A DNA stretch of 11,871 nucleotides from an uncultured Cellvibrio sp. (GCA_946482345.1 CAMLRJ010000052.1:1-11871), one strand, 5' to 3'. Shown: positions 1-7,509, numbered from the stretch's first letter. Notes: generated by a model from the sequence alone, not told the origin. A program made the numbers and translations.

Positions 1-2086
1 GATTAATATCATTCATAGTGAGAACCACTTGTTGAATAAGTGATCCGCCATCAGTTGCAACACTCGATGCTTTTTCTGCCAACACATTTGCTTGTTTCGC
101 GTTATCTGCATTCAATTTAACAGTGGAAGTTAACTCTTCCATGCTGGAAGCTGTTTCTTCCAGATTGGCAGCTTGTTGTTCTGTGCGTGAAGATAAATCC
201 GCATTACCCTGGGCAATTTCGCTGGATGCTGTGAAAATAGTTTCTGCTGCAATACGGATATCGCCCATCATGGTGGTCAAACTTTCCGTTGTTTCATTAC
301 AATAATTTTTTAAATCACCAAATGTACCTGAATAATCTGCATCAATTTTTTCAGTCAGATCGCCTTTGGCTATTGCGCCCAATACACGCGCCACATCATT
401 TAATCCTTTATCTGCTGTGTTTACTAACTGATTCAATCCTTCTGCCAATTTCAGGAAGAAACCTTCTTTACCTTCAGTGGTAATGCGCACACTAAAATTA
501 CCTGATGCCGCACTTCCCACCAAATTATTGACCTCACCTTCAACCGCCACTTCTGCAGTGCGATCCAACCATTCCACAACAGAACCCAATCGCCCACCTT
601 CTTTTGAAAAAATAGGGTTGGCTACCAATCTGAAATGCCGTTTGCCAACCACTATATTACCGGTGTAAGTAGTAGTTAAATTTTCAAGTAATTTCATTTG
701 ATGTGCAGGATTTTTATGGAAAATATCCATATTACTACCAATGATTTTATCTACCGCGAAGTGCGGCAGAACACTGCGAATATCGCTTTCAGCTTTACGT
801 AACATACTTTCAACAGACTTATTCATGTAGATAATTTTTCGATCATTATCAGCAATCATCACATTGGTCGTGGTGGTTTCCAACGCGCCCAATAATCGAC
901 TCATCTCGTGTTCAAGCGCCACTTCTTTAGTACGATTAATCCATTCCACTACCGAACCAACGCGTTCACCTTTTTCATTAAATATCGGATTGGCAATTAA
1001 ACGAAAACTAATACCCGCAACCACAATATTCCCAACATAAGTGCCGGTTAAATTGCCAAGCAATGTCGATTGATGGGCCGGGTTTTTGTGGAAAATATCC
1101 ATATTGCTGCCAAGTATTTTATCCACAGAGAAATGCGGCAGGGCCTTGCGCATTTCCGACTCAACATCACGCAGCATTTTTTCGACCGATTTATTCATGT
1201 ATATAATCGTGCGATTTACATCTGCCAGCATCACGTTACTTGAGGTCACATCCAATGCATTGCGTATACGGTGATTGTGTGCGGCCTGTGCCAAATTTGC
1301 TTTTATTGAATCCACCATCGAAGACACTGCTGACGCAACACTGGTACCACTACCAGTACTGACCAGTGACACATCATAATTTCCTGCTGTCACAGCTGCT
1401 GCAACTCGCTGCAAATCCGATGGATCTGTACCCAACCGATTTAAAATCAATCGTGAAAAAAATAAAGACACCACCACAACCAGAGCAATTGATATACATG
1501 CAACAAATGCCAGAAGGGTTTTGTATTTGTTAACACTTTCCTGACCGGATACCGTCTGTTTTTGTACATACACATTAGCCAAATTGACCAACTGATCTAC
1601 CGCATCGCGATGATCATCGAATGCGTGTCGTGCCACAACCAACGTTTTCGCCAATTCATCTGTATCACCTGTTGTTGCAGCTGGAATCACTTTTTGAACA
1701 ACCAAATCAATAAATTCTTGCGATACCGGATCCAATTTTCCACTAATTGCCTGCTTTATTTCTTGTGGCACATCATCCGAATTTTTCCAATGATCTACAC
1801 GCGTCGCGTAATCTTTAAAATGTTGTTTGATTTCCCTGATTAGATCAGCTCTAACCGAATTCTCTGCGCTCGATAAAGCTTCCATTTTCATCATCGACTC
1901 AACCATAAAAAGAGGTGGAGGCAAGACGTCTGCTGTTAATTCATTTGCATTCACAATACTTTTATATTTCTCACTACCGATACTGCTATTTTTTGCCATA
2001 AGATAGGAAAAAAATCCCAGTGTTATCGCAGAAATGATGGCAATTGACGCCATTAAACCCAGTTGCTTTTTCAAAGACATACTCAT
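1..2086 (-). CDS. aer2: Aer2-type chemoreceptor with two PAS-heme domains (3' end off window)
   Basis: This is a methyl-accepting chemotaxis protein; 695 codons are present and the gene continues past the left edge. Layout by residue: TM1 about 9-30, a periplasmic segment of about 158 residues, TM2 about 190-210, a HAMP-like stretch to about 270, PAS1 about 276-390, PAS2 about 400-515, HAMP-like segments about 516-590, then the start of the methylation and signalling coiled coil (NADLSSRTEQQAANLEETA). The hairpin tip lies outside the window. Both PAS domains contain FHKNPAHQ. H333/L363/W382 and H457/L487/W506 have the same spacing as the heme ligand H234, L264 and W283 of P. aeruginosa Aer2 (numbers recalled from the literature), so oxygen or gas sensing is inferred. 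The ATG at 2086 has GAAGGA upstream, lying inside the cheW 3' end, and starts 3 bases after the cheW stop, which suggests translational coupling. Unlike soluble PaAer2, this receptor has two TM segments. Confidence 0.9.
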   Translation of the reverse strand, partial: MSMSLKKQLGLMASIAIISAITLGFFSYLMAKNSSIGSEKYKSIVNANELTADVLPPPLFMVESMMKMEALSSAENSVRADLIREIKQHFKDYATRVDHWKNSDDVPQEIKQAISGKLDPVSQEFIDLVVQKVIPAATTGDTDELAKTLVVARHAFDDHRDAVDQLVNLANVYVQKQTVSGQESVNKYKTLLAFVACISIALVVVVSLFFSRLILNRLGTDPSDLQRVAAAVTAGNYDVSLVSTGSGTSVASAVSSMVDSIKANLAQAAHNHRIRNALDVTSSNVMLADVNRTIIYMNKSVEKMLRDVESEMRKALPHFSVDKILGSNMDIFHKNPAHQSTLLGNLTGTYVGNIVVAGISFRLIANPIFNEKGERVGSVVEWINRTKEVALEHEMSRLLGALETTTTNVMIADNDRKIIYMNKSVESMLRKAESDIRSVLPHFAVDKIIGSNMDIFHKNPAHQMKLLENLTTTYTGNIVVGKRHFRLVANPIFSKEGGRLGSVVEWLDRTAEVAVEGEVNNLVGSAASGNFSVRITTEGKEGFFLKLAEGLNQLVNTADKGLNDVARVLGAIAKGDLTEKIDADYSGTFGDLKNYCNETTESLTTMMGDIRIAAETIFTASSEIAQGNADLSSRTEQQAANLEETASSMEELTSTVKLNADNAKQANVLAEKASSVATDGGSLIQQVVLTMNDIN
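518..889 (-). repeat. PAS-encoding tandem unit 2
   Basis: This is the second 372-base unit and encodes residues 400-523. It has the same period as unit 1, so H457, L487 and W506 each fall exactly 124 residues after H333, L363 and W382. Codons differ at many third positions, so the duplication is not recent. Confidence 0.85.
890..1261 (-). repeat. PAS-encoding tandem unit 1
   Basis: This unit encodes residues 276-399 of the large receptor. It aligns without gaps to the next 124 residues, and by hand count about two thirds of residues are identical. The block around NMDIFHKNPAHQ (about H333) is identical in both copies. It is a domain duplication within the gene. Confidence 0.85.
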
Positions 2087-2089
2087 GAT

Positions 2090-2596
2090 CTATTCCTTCT
2101 CATTCGCGCGAATACCAGTATCAAACAAACCCATTTCTTCACTGGAAATTAATTCGTTGATATCAACCAATATAATCATTTGCTCGTTGACTGTTGCCAG
2201 CCCCAGCAAATATCGACTATCAAAGGCCACACCAAAATCTGGCGATGGACGCAATTGATCCTGACCCAAGCTCACCACATCGGAAACACCGTCAACTACA
2301 ATACCCACTATGCGGTTATGGATATGCAACACAATCACAATCGTAAATTCATCGTAAGTTGCTTGCCCTACATTGAATTTAATTCGCAAATCAACAATCG
2401 GCACTATGTCACCACGCAGATTAATTACGCCCTTGATAAAGGGGGGCGCGTTGGCGATTTTTGTCGGCGATTCATAACCGCGAATCTCTTTAACAGTGAG
2501 AATATCCAAGGCGTAATTTTCATCACCCAAAGTGAATGTCAGAAATTCTTGATCAACAGTGCCTAGGGAGTTTTGTTGACGTGCCTGTTCCATCAT
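2090..2596 (-). CDS. cheW: CheW coupling protein
   Basis: This is the scaffold protein that joins chemoreceptors to CheA at the receptor tip. It is 168 residues from the chosen start. A CheW beta-barrel fold is indicated by [21 protein letters not shown] near the N-terminus, by [18 protein letters not shown] (the most conserved CheW signature, with its Asn-Leu-Arg-Gly core), and by VSDVVSL and ILVDINEL further on. The open frame extends upstream to an ATG at 2659, but that ATG lies inside a palindrome and would add 21 residues unlike CheW. The ATG at 2596 has TGAGG five bases upstream and is preferred; the adjacent ATG at 2593 is also possible. It follows cheA after a 213-base AT-rich gap and precedes the large receptor by 3 bases. 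Confidence 0.93.
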   Translation of the reverse strand: MMEQARQQNSLGTVDQEFLTFTLGDENYALDILTVKEIRGYESPTKIANAPPFIKGVINLRGDIVPIVDLRIKFNVGQATYDEFTIVIVLHIHNRIVGIVVDGVSDVVSLGQDQLRPSPDFGVAFDSRYLLGLATVNEQMIILVDINELISSEEMGLFDTGIRANEKE

Positions 2597-2601
2597 GCGA
2601 G

Positions 2602-2606
2602 CCTCA
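2602..2606 (-). promoter_or_regulatory. cheW ribosome binding site
   Basis: TGAGG read on the minus strand lies five bases before the ATG at 2596. It decides against the longer frame opening at 2659. Confidence 0.6.
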
Positions 2607-2649
2607 TTGCGGGTATGCGAAGTGTTGAAATAAGTGTAGTTAATTTTTT

Positions 2650-2670
2650 TAATAATCAAGTTGATTATTA
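2650..2670. repeat. 21-base palindrome, operator-like
   Basis: Perfect 10-base arms TAATAATCAA and TTGATTATTA flank one central base, 54 bases upstream of the cheW start. As RNA the AT-only stem would be weak. The T run follows on the plus strand, where no gene would be terminated, so a protein-binding site is at least as likely as a terminator. Confidence 0.6.
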
Positions 2671-2809
2671 TTTTTTATACTTAAAAAAGCACAATGATGA
2701 TTTTGGCGAAAGCGGTATGTTTATCGAAAAAAATAAATAAAAAGTATCCAATGTAAAAATAAAAGTGAATAACGGGAAGCACAGAAAATACTGGTCAGCT
2801 GCAATAAAA

Positions 2810-4708
2810 CTAAACCGCTTTATCCAGATAATCCAGATGCGCGTTTGGAATACCTGTACCCAGGGATTCAACATCCAAAATCAAGGCAACACTGCCATCG
2901 CCCATGATGGTTGCACCGGCAACACCCTGCACCCGTTTGTAATGTTGCTCCAGGCTTTTAATCACCACTTGTTGCTGCCCTACAAGAGCATCTACAAACA
3001 ATGCAAACTTGTGCTTGTTGGTTTCAATCAAGACGGCAATCCCCTTATGCACTTCTGTAAAATCCGGATCAATTTGCATGGATTTATAGAGTGGTAATAT
3101 CGGCCAATATTGATCGCGCACCATCAATAATTGGTCATCACCTGCAAGGGTTTTTATATCCTTTGCGGCAGGCTGCATGGACTCAATAATATTCACCAGC
3201 GGGATAATAAAAGTTTGTGAACCAACAGATACACCCATACCATCAACAATTGCCAGAGTCAGTGGCAATCGAATAGTAAAAGTGGCGCCTTTTCCCGACA
3301 CAGAATCAATATCGATACGCCCACCCAAACTTTGTACATTGCGTTTAACAACATCCATTCCAACACCACGCCCCGAAACATCAGTCACCTGTTCTGCAGT
3401 TGAGAACCCCGGAGCAAAAATTAACTGCCACACTTCGGCGTCACCCGGATTATCAGAAATGGGAATATTTTTTTCGCGAGCTTTTTGCAGAATTTTTTCC
3501 CGATTCAATCCAGCACCATCATCAGTAATACTGATGACAATACTGCCACCTTGTTGTGCAGCGCGAAGCACTACTTTTCCAGTTGGATTTTTTCCATTAG
3601 CGACACGAATATCGACAGACTCTATACCGTGATCAATCGAATTTCTAACCAAATGCGTCAGTGGATCAACCAATTTTTCGGTTAAACCTTTATCCAACTC
3701 GGTTTCGCCACCTTCAATAATCAAATCGATTGATTTACCCAACTTTTGTGAAAGGTCGCGAACTACACGTGGAAAACGATTAAACACAAACGAAATAGGC
3801 AACATGCGAATCGACATAACCGCTTCCTGAATTTCGCGTGTATTACGTTCCAGCTCGGCAGAAATACTTTGGTATTTTTCACCCAAACTGCCTTCAATAC
3901 TTTTGCCAATTAAATTCATCATAGATTGAGTAATGACAATCTCCCCAACCAGATTAATTAATTGATCCACTTTGGATACATCCACACGAATGGATGAACT
4001 TTCGGACGATTCAGTCGATTTTGTTGTTTTACCGGAACCGGAATTCAGGGCTGCAGCCGTAGGAACACCAGCTGGCGCTGACTGAACGTTGGCAATTTCG
4101 TTGGTGTCGGTATTTTTTGCGGGGGATTCTGTGACCGCGACTTGCTCAAAGAATCCATAGTCTTCTTGTTGAGTAGATTCAGCATCTTCAAAAAATCCGT
4201 AGGCGTCTTCTGTTTCACCCGAATCAAAAAATCCATAGGCTTCTTGCGCGTTACTGACCAGGGGATCAACAAATAATCCGAATCCCTCGTCCACTTTTTT
4301 GGATTTTTTCGATTTCGGTTTTTCCGCCGTTGCTGACTCCAATAACTCTGTCAGGCGATTGGCTCCTGCCCAGTCTATCTCGGAATTATTACGGTAGGAT
4401 GTCAGAATGCCTTTAAGCACATCGACTGATGACAGAAATAAATCCACCATTGGAGCGGTGATAGTCATTTTTCCCTGACGAATTTTATCGAGCAAACTTT
4501 CCATAACATGAGTAACACTGACCAGAGCATCAAAACCAAAAATACCTGCACCACCTTTTATCGAATGTGCGGCACGAAAAATGGTATTGAGTTGTTCATT
4601 ATCGGGATTGGTGACATCCAGATTTAATAACAGATGCTCCATTTCATCCAGGTGTTCCTGACTTTCCTCAAAAAAAACAGAATGAAATTGTTTCATGTCG
4701 ATAGACAT
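2810..4708 (-). CDS. cheA: CheA histidine kinase with YGFF-repeat linker
   Basis: This is the central autokinase of the array; it phosphorylates response regulators after receptor signalling. It is 632 residues long. The HPt/P1 domain spans about 1-105 with phosphoacceptor H48 in RAAHSIKGGAG. The linker, about 106-238, has no recognisable P2 domain but carries four aromatic repeats. The P3 dimerisation helices span about 240-300 (RVDVSKVDQLINLVGE). The P4 ATPase spans about 300-485, with N box HLVRNSIDHG (about 353-361), DDGAG (396-400) and SGRGVGMDVV. The CheW-like P5 domain spans about 486-632. The frame is open back to 4831, overlapping cheY, but AAGGA seven bases before the ATG at 4708 and the typical P1 start (MSIDMKQF) fix the start there. 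A large inverted repeat separates it from cheY. Confidence 0.95.
   Translation of the reverse strand: MSIDMKQFHSVFFEESQEHLDEMEHLLLNLDVTNPDNEQLNTIFRAAHSIKGGAGIFGFDALVSVTHVMESLLDKIRQGKMTITAPMVDLFLSSVDVLKGILTSYRNNSEIDWAGANRLTELLESATAEKPKSKKSKKVDEGFGLFVDPLVSNAQEAYGFFDSGETEDAYGFFEDAESTQQEDYGFFEQVAVTESPAKNTDTNEIANVQSAPAGVPTAAALNSGSGKTTKSTESSESSSIRVDVSKVDQLINLVGEIVITQSMMNLIGKSIEGSLGEKYQSISAELERNTREIQEAVMSIRMLPISFVFNRFPRVVRDLSQKLGKSIDLIIEGGETELDKGLTEKLVDPLTHLVRNSIDHGIESVDIRVANGKNPTGKVVLRAAQQGGSIVISITDDGAGLNREKILQKAREKNIPISDNPGDAEVWQLIFAPGFSTAEQVTDVSGRGVGMDVVKRNVQSLGGRIDIDSVSGKGATFTIRLPLTLAIVDGMGVSVGSQTFIIPLVNIIESMQPAAKDIKTLAGDDQLLMVRDQYWPILPLYKSMQIDPDFTEVHKGIAVLIETNKHKFALFVDALVGQQQVVIKSLEQHYKRVQGVAGATIMGDGSVALILDVESLGTGIPNAHLDYLDKAV
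4145..4288 (-). repeat. YGFF-type peptide repeats in CheA linker
   Basis: Within CheA residues 141-188 the motifs EGFGLFVD, AYGFFD, AYGFFE and DYGFFE recur every 12-17 residues in an acidic, otherwise low-complexity linker between P1 and P3. At DNA level the core TATGGATT/TACGGATT recurs. This is where P2, the CheY/CheB docking domain, sits in E. coli CheA. A docking role for the repeats is inferred. Confidence 0.75.
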
Positions 4709-4715
4709 ATTCACG

Positions 4716-4720
4716 TCCTT
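4716..4720 (-). promoter_or_regulatory. cheA ribosome binding site
   Basis: AAGGA read on the minus strand lies seven bases before the ATG at 4708. It sets the cheA start and rules out the longer frame that would overlap cheY and run through the inverted repeat. Confidence 0.7.
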
Positions 4721-4729
4721 CGAACGAAC

Positions 4730-4780
4730 AAAGGGGTCAGAGCCCTTTCTCATATTAATAAAAAGGGCTCTGACCCCTTT
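4730..4780. repeat. REP-like inverted repeat between cheY and cheA
   Basis: Two perfect 19-base arms, AAAGGGGTCAGAGCCCTTT at 4730-4748 and its reverse complement at 4762-4780, flank a 13-base AT-rich loop. The GGGGTCAGAGCCC core resembles the palindromes that, from memory, accompany REP-associated tyrosine transposases in gammaproteobacteria. It sits between the cheY stop and the cheA ribosome site, so the operon mRNA would fold a very stable hairpin there. No T run follows on the minus strand, so a simple terminator is unlikely. Confidence 0.85.
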
Positions 4781-4784
4781 TACA

Positions 4785-5150
4785 TTACCCCATGACTTTT
4801 TTGGCGACTTCCAACAACTTGGCGGGTTCAAAGGGTTTTACCATCCAACCTGTTGCACCCGCAGCACGCCCCTGGGTTTTCATGGCATCACTGGCTTCAG
4901 TTGTAAGGACGACAATAGGAATTTTGGAGTAGGTCGGCAAACCGCGAAGAGATTTAATCAATGTCAAACCATCCATATTCGGCATGTTTTGATCGGTCAA
5001 GACAAAATCAAACAGGTTACTTTTACAAAATTCAAATGCTTCTGCCCCATCTTTTGCAGCTTTTACCGAATAGCCAGCTGTTTTCAATGTTGCCTCTACC
5101 ATTTGACGAACAGAAGCTGAATCATCAACAATCAAAATTTGTTTGCTCAT
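4785..5150 (-). CDS. cheY: CheY single-domain response regulator
   Basis: This 121-residue receiver domain has no output domain. It is phosphorylated by CheA and would act by protein contact. The acidic pocket D9/D10 (ILIVDDS), phosphoacceptor D53 (VLTDQNMPNMDG), the switch Thr in VVLTTEA (T83/T84) and K105 in the MVKPF motif are all present. The start ATG has AAGGGA upstream. It lies 66 bases after the PP2C-kinase gene and 76 bases before cheA. Position in the cluster matches cheY2 of P. aeruginosa Che2. The sequence alone cannot say whether it binds the flagellar motor or serves as a phosphate sink. Confidence 0.94.
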   Translation of the reverse strand: MSKQILIVDDSASVRQMVEATLKTAGYSVKAAKDGAEAFEFCKSNLFDFVLTDQNMPNMDGLTLIKSLRGLPTYSKIPIVVLTTEASDAMKTQGRAAGATGWMVKPFEPAKLLEVAKKVMG

Positions 5151-5216
5151 AAGGTATCCCTTTTACACAGATTAAGACATGTAAACTCAATAATAGACCC
5201 AATAATTAAAAGTGTT

Positions 5217-6905
5217 TTACAAAATCACTTTTATAAAATTTCCTGGCGCATAAATCTCCACCTCTTCAGCCAAGCGGCGTATCAAGGACAATCCACGCCC
5301 TGAATAGAGATCATCATCCACGACTTTTTCCGAGGAGTAATCATAACCCTGACCACTATCACGACAAGTGATCATTAATTTTTTAATGCCACCAATTTCC
5401 AACCAATCCAATCTGAGTTCAATAAAATCGGTGTCAGACAAGTTATTCAACAACTCATCACGCTTGAGAAAATATTCCATAAATCCTTCCGTGTTTTGTT
5501 TGATTGCTGATGGCAACTGCAAAATGCCATGATCCAATCCATTGCTCACCATTTCACTGATAATCGAAAAAACTTTTTGACAAACTTTTTGATCCAAACC
5601 TATGTACTGCAAAAAACTATTTACCATCGGCGGTAGATCCGCTTGCGCCAATTTTTTTCCACTGATTTTGACACTCCAGGAAAAAGGGTCAACCTTGCTA
5701 TCCAACGAGTGCAGCAAATGTTTATTAATTTCATATTCGTGGCAAATGGAAGCAAAATCCAATGTGCAGATTGAAATATCATCACCAAAAGGGACCCCCT
5801 GAACATGGGCATCCATCACAGGCAAAATAGCCGCTATAGGGTCATCGTTGGCTGATAACAAAGCCTCGCGTAATTTCTTATCGGAAAATTGTTGTTTGGC
5901 TTTATTTTCCTGTTCAACCAAACCATCACTGTATAAAACCAAATAACCCGTATCCGGCATGGAACGAATTGATACTTCAGCATCAAAGGAGGCTGTATCC
6001 AAAATTCCCAGTGCCATATGCATGGAATCAAAAGTATCGATAATTTTTCCCTGATCGATCCAATAGGCACAAGGCATGGCTCCATTCCAAACATAAACTT
6101 CTTTTTTAATAAAATTACATTCCACAACAATAGCTGCGACAAAACGGTCATCCGGTGTGTCCCTGACTAATTTTCGATTTATTTCCGTCACGATTTGTTG
6201 CAAATTAAATCCTTTGGCAACCATGCTATTAAAAATAGTCACCACTGGCATAATCGTGATAGCTGCCGATAACCCATGCCCGGTAGCGTCGGCCAGCATC
6301 AAATAAAGATCACCGCTGGGAGAAATACGGGAAATCGCTATATCGCCACTGAACGAAGAACAGGGACGTAAAAATTGGTTAATTCCACGAATATGTTGCG
6401 AATTTTGTTCGAGCAAATATTCATAAGTGAATTTGGCTACCGCTTCTTCACGCTCGGCATTAATTTTGAATTTTTCCAATTCCATTTTTTGTGTACTGAC
6501 AATACGCTGAAGCCTGACAGAATTGACCAGTGCTTTCACTTTTAATGCCAACAAGGATAAATTCACCGGTTTGATAATGTAATCTGCCACACCATTGACG
6601 AAACACATTTCCAGGAATTCAGGATCTTCATTGGCACTGATCATAATAACTGGCGGTAATGATGGATATTCCGCAACAGATTCCCGATCCAACAAATCAA
6701 GCCCTACACCATCACCTAATTGATAGTCGAGTAACATTAAATCAATATTGTCGTCTTGTAGCAGGATGTTTTTTGTTTGTTTGACACTGGTAGCAGCAAT
6801 GGTTTCAAAACCGCGCGACCCTAAAAAAGCACAGAAAAGATCATTCAGAATTTCATCGTCATCAACAACTAAAATGCGATATTGCGGATCTTGATTATTT
6901 AACAT
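5217..6905 (-). CDS. Response regulator with PP2C phosphatase and RsbW-like kinase domains
   Basis: This 562-residue protein has three domains. The REC domain (about 10-130) has D15-D17, phosphoacceptor D60 (LMLLDYQ), S90 and K112. After a helical linker comes a SpoIIE/RsbU-type PP2C phosphatase (about 175-383) with metal-binding acidic motifs SGDIA (D188), LADATGHG (D206), YSDGLVE (D327) and GDDIS (D375/D376). The GHKL serine-kinase domain (about 400-562) has N box SEMVSNGLDHG (N455), DSGQG (516-520) and SGRGLSLIRRL. All key residues look intact. The same architecture occurs in Pseudomonas HsbR and Shewanella CrsR, which phosphorylate or dephosphorylate a STAS antagonist. Two STAS genes lie directly upstream, the nearer ending 2 bases before this ATG. 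There is no clear Shine-Dalgarno, so translation is probably coupled. Its REC partner is unknown; CheA from this operon is the obvious candidate. Confidence 0.92.
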   Translation of the reverse strand: MLNNQDPQYRILVVDDDEILNDLFCAFLGSRGFETIAATSVKQTKNILLQDDNIDLMLLDYQLGDGVGLDLLDRESVAEYPSLPPVIMISANEDPEFLEMCFVNGVADYIIKPVNLSLLALKVKALVNSVRLQRIVSTQKMELEKFKINAEREEAVAKFTYEYLLEQNSQHIRGINQFLRPCSSFSGDIAISRISPSGDLYLMLADATGHGLSAAITIMPVVTIFNSMVAKGFNLQQIVTEINRKLVRDTPDDRFVAAIVVECNFIKKEVYVWNGAMPCAYWIDQGKIIDTFDSMHMALGILDTASFDAEVSIRSMPDTGYLVLYSDGLVEQENKAKQQFSDKKLREALLSANDDPIAAILPVMDAHVQGVPFGDDISICTLDFASICHEYEINKHLLHSLDSKVDPFSWSVKISGKKLAQADLPPMVNSFLQYIGLDQKVCQKVFSIISEMVSNGLDHGILQLPSAIKQNTEGFMEYFLKRDELLNNLSDTDFIELRLDWLEIGGIKKLMITCRDSGQGYDYSSEKVVDDDLYSGRGLSLIRRLAEEVEIYAPGNFIKVIL

Positions 6906-6907
6906 GG

Positions 6908-7192
6908 CTAAATAAATTCAATCAATTTATGAATATTAGCCATTTTAAGGATTTCTTCTGTAGAACCCCTTGCGCTTTTAATTTTTATTTTTTTCATTGC
7001 ATTGGCAGTTTTTTTTTGCATCATCACTAACATACCCAACGCAGAACTATCTAAATACTCCACATGCATAAAATCCAAAACCAACTCTTTTATTTCTTCT
7101 GAATTTAAGGCCAATGCACAGTCATCATAGAATTGTTTATGGTAAGCATAATCAAATCTGGATGGTAAATTTACTACTTTTCTGTCTGACAT
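6908..7192 (-). CDS. STAS-domain anti-sigma-factor-antagonist-like protein (second copy)
   Basis: This is a 94-residue single STAS domain of the SpoIIAA/RsbV/HsbA kind. The conserved loop is EYLDSSALGMLVM, with S49 directly after Asp at the position phosphorylated in SpoIIAA (S58) and RsbV (S56). The predicted role is a switchable partner whose phosphorylation is set by the adjacent PP2C-kinase protein. The frame opens at 7225 inside the previous gene, but AAAAGG seven bases before the ATG at 7192 favours MSDRKVV as the start. Another ATG at 7198 is too close to that ribosome site. It follows the first STAS gene after 16 bases. The final target (sigma/anti-sigma pair, diguanylate cyclase or other) is not visible here. 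GC is low, about 31% in sampled lines. Confidence 0.88.
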   Translation of the reverse strand: MSDRKVVNLPSRFDYAYHKQFYDDCALALNSEEIKELVLDFMHVEYLDSSALGMLVMMQKKTANAMKKIKIKSARGSTEEILKMANIHKLIEFI

Positions 7193-7208
7193 AATCATAC
7201 CTTTTGCG

Positions 7209-7487
7209 TCATCCGCGAATCTCAATCAACTTTTGTAAATTGGCCAATTGTAAAATTTCTTTTGGCGCCGAATGTAAATTGATAATAACCAGCTTGGCAT
7301 GTTTTGCTTGAGCTTTTTTATTGGCCATCACCAATAAACCAATTCCCGCACTGTCAATATATTCAAGCCCGGCACAATCCAACATAACTTCCCGATGCTG
7401 ATCCATCGCTACCGATAAGGCCGCATTAAATTCAGAACCAGAAGAATATTCAAAACGTTTGGGCATTCTAATGACATCAGATTTCAT
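7209..7487 (-). CDS. STAS-domain anti-sigma-factor-antagonist-like protein (first copy)
   Basis: This is a 92-residue single STAS domain. The loop EYIDSAGIGLLVM keeps the Asp-Ser pair (S46) expected to be the phosphorylation site. It is clearly paralogous to the next gene: both share a K-R/S-R-F-E/D-Y start, the LLVM/MLVM strand followed by KK, and an EIL-x-x-AN-x-x-KLIE end. The ATG at 7487 has GAGGAAA just upstream; the longer frame from 7523 would overlap the end of the receptor gene and lacks support. It starts 22 bases after the short receptor. The copies differ at the residue after the phosphoserine (Ala here, Ser in the other), so they may be handled differently by the kinase or bind different targets. 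Confidence 0.88.
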   Translation of the reverse strand: MKSDVIRMPKRFEYSSGSEFNAALSVAMDQHREVMLDCAGLEYIDSAGIGLLVMANKKAQAKHAKLVIINLHSAPKEILQLANLQKLIEIRG

Positions 7488-7509
7488 AGCATTTCCTCGC
7501 TCCACCCTG

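Larger units (their letters stand above)
2597..2809. other. AT-rich cheA-cheW intergenic gap
   Basis: This 213-base gap is long compared with the other gaps in the operon (2-76 bases). It holds A/T runs, a 21-base palindrome (2650-2670) and on the minus strand a TTCGATAA stretch near 2723-2730 that partly resembles a sigma-28 -10 element, though without a convincing -35. A secondary promoter or processing site for cheW and the receptor is possible. No coding potential was recognised. Confidence 0.5.

Noticed and set aside
2597..2659. Longer CheW start at 2659
   Set aside because: The ATG lies inside the 21-base palindrome and has no ribosome site; the ATG at 2596 has TGAGG at proper spacing.
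2715..2745. Sigma-28 (flagellar) promoter before cheW
   Set aside because: The -10-like TTCGATAA is only partial and the sequence 11 bases upstream matches the -35 consensus at about half of the positions, which is expected by chance in AT-rich DNA.
3177..3632. Plus-strand open frame of 151 codons inside cheA
   Set aside because: It is antisense to the conserved CheA ATPase domain and has no recognisable domain or ribosome site.
4730..4780. Inverted repeat as a simple Rho-independent terminator
   Set aside because: On the minus strand the stem is followed by TTTGTTCG rather than a T run, and full termination would cut cheA, cheW and the receptor off from the operon.
4709..4831. Longer CheA start at 4831
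   Set aside because: It would overlap the end of cheY, translate through the inverted repeat and add 41 residues unlike a P1 domain; AAGGA sits at the right distance from the ATG at 4708.
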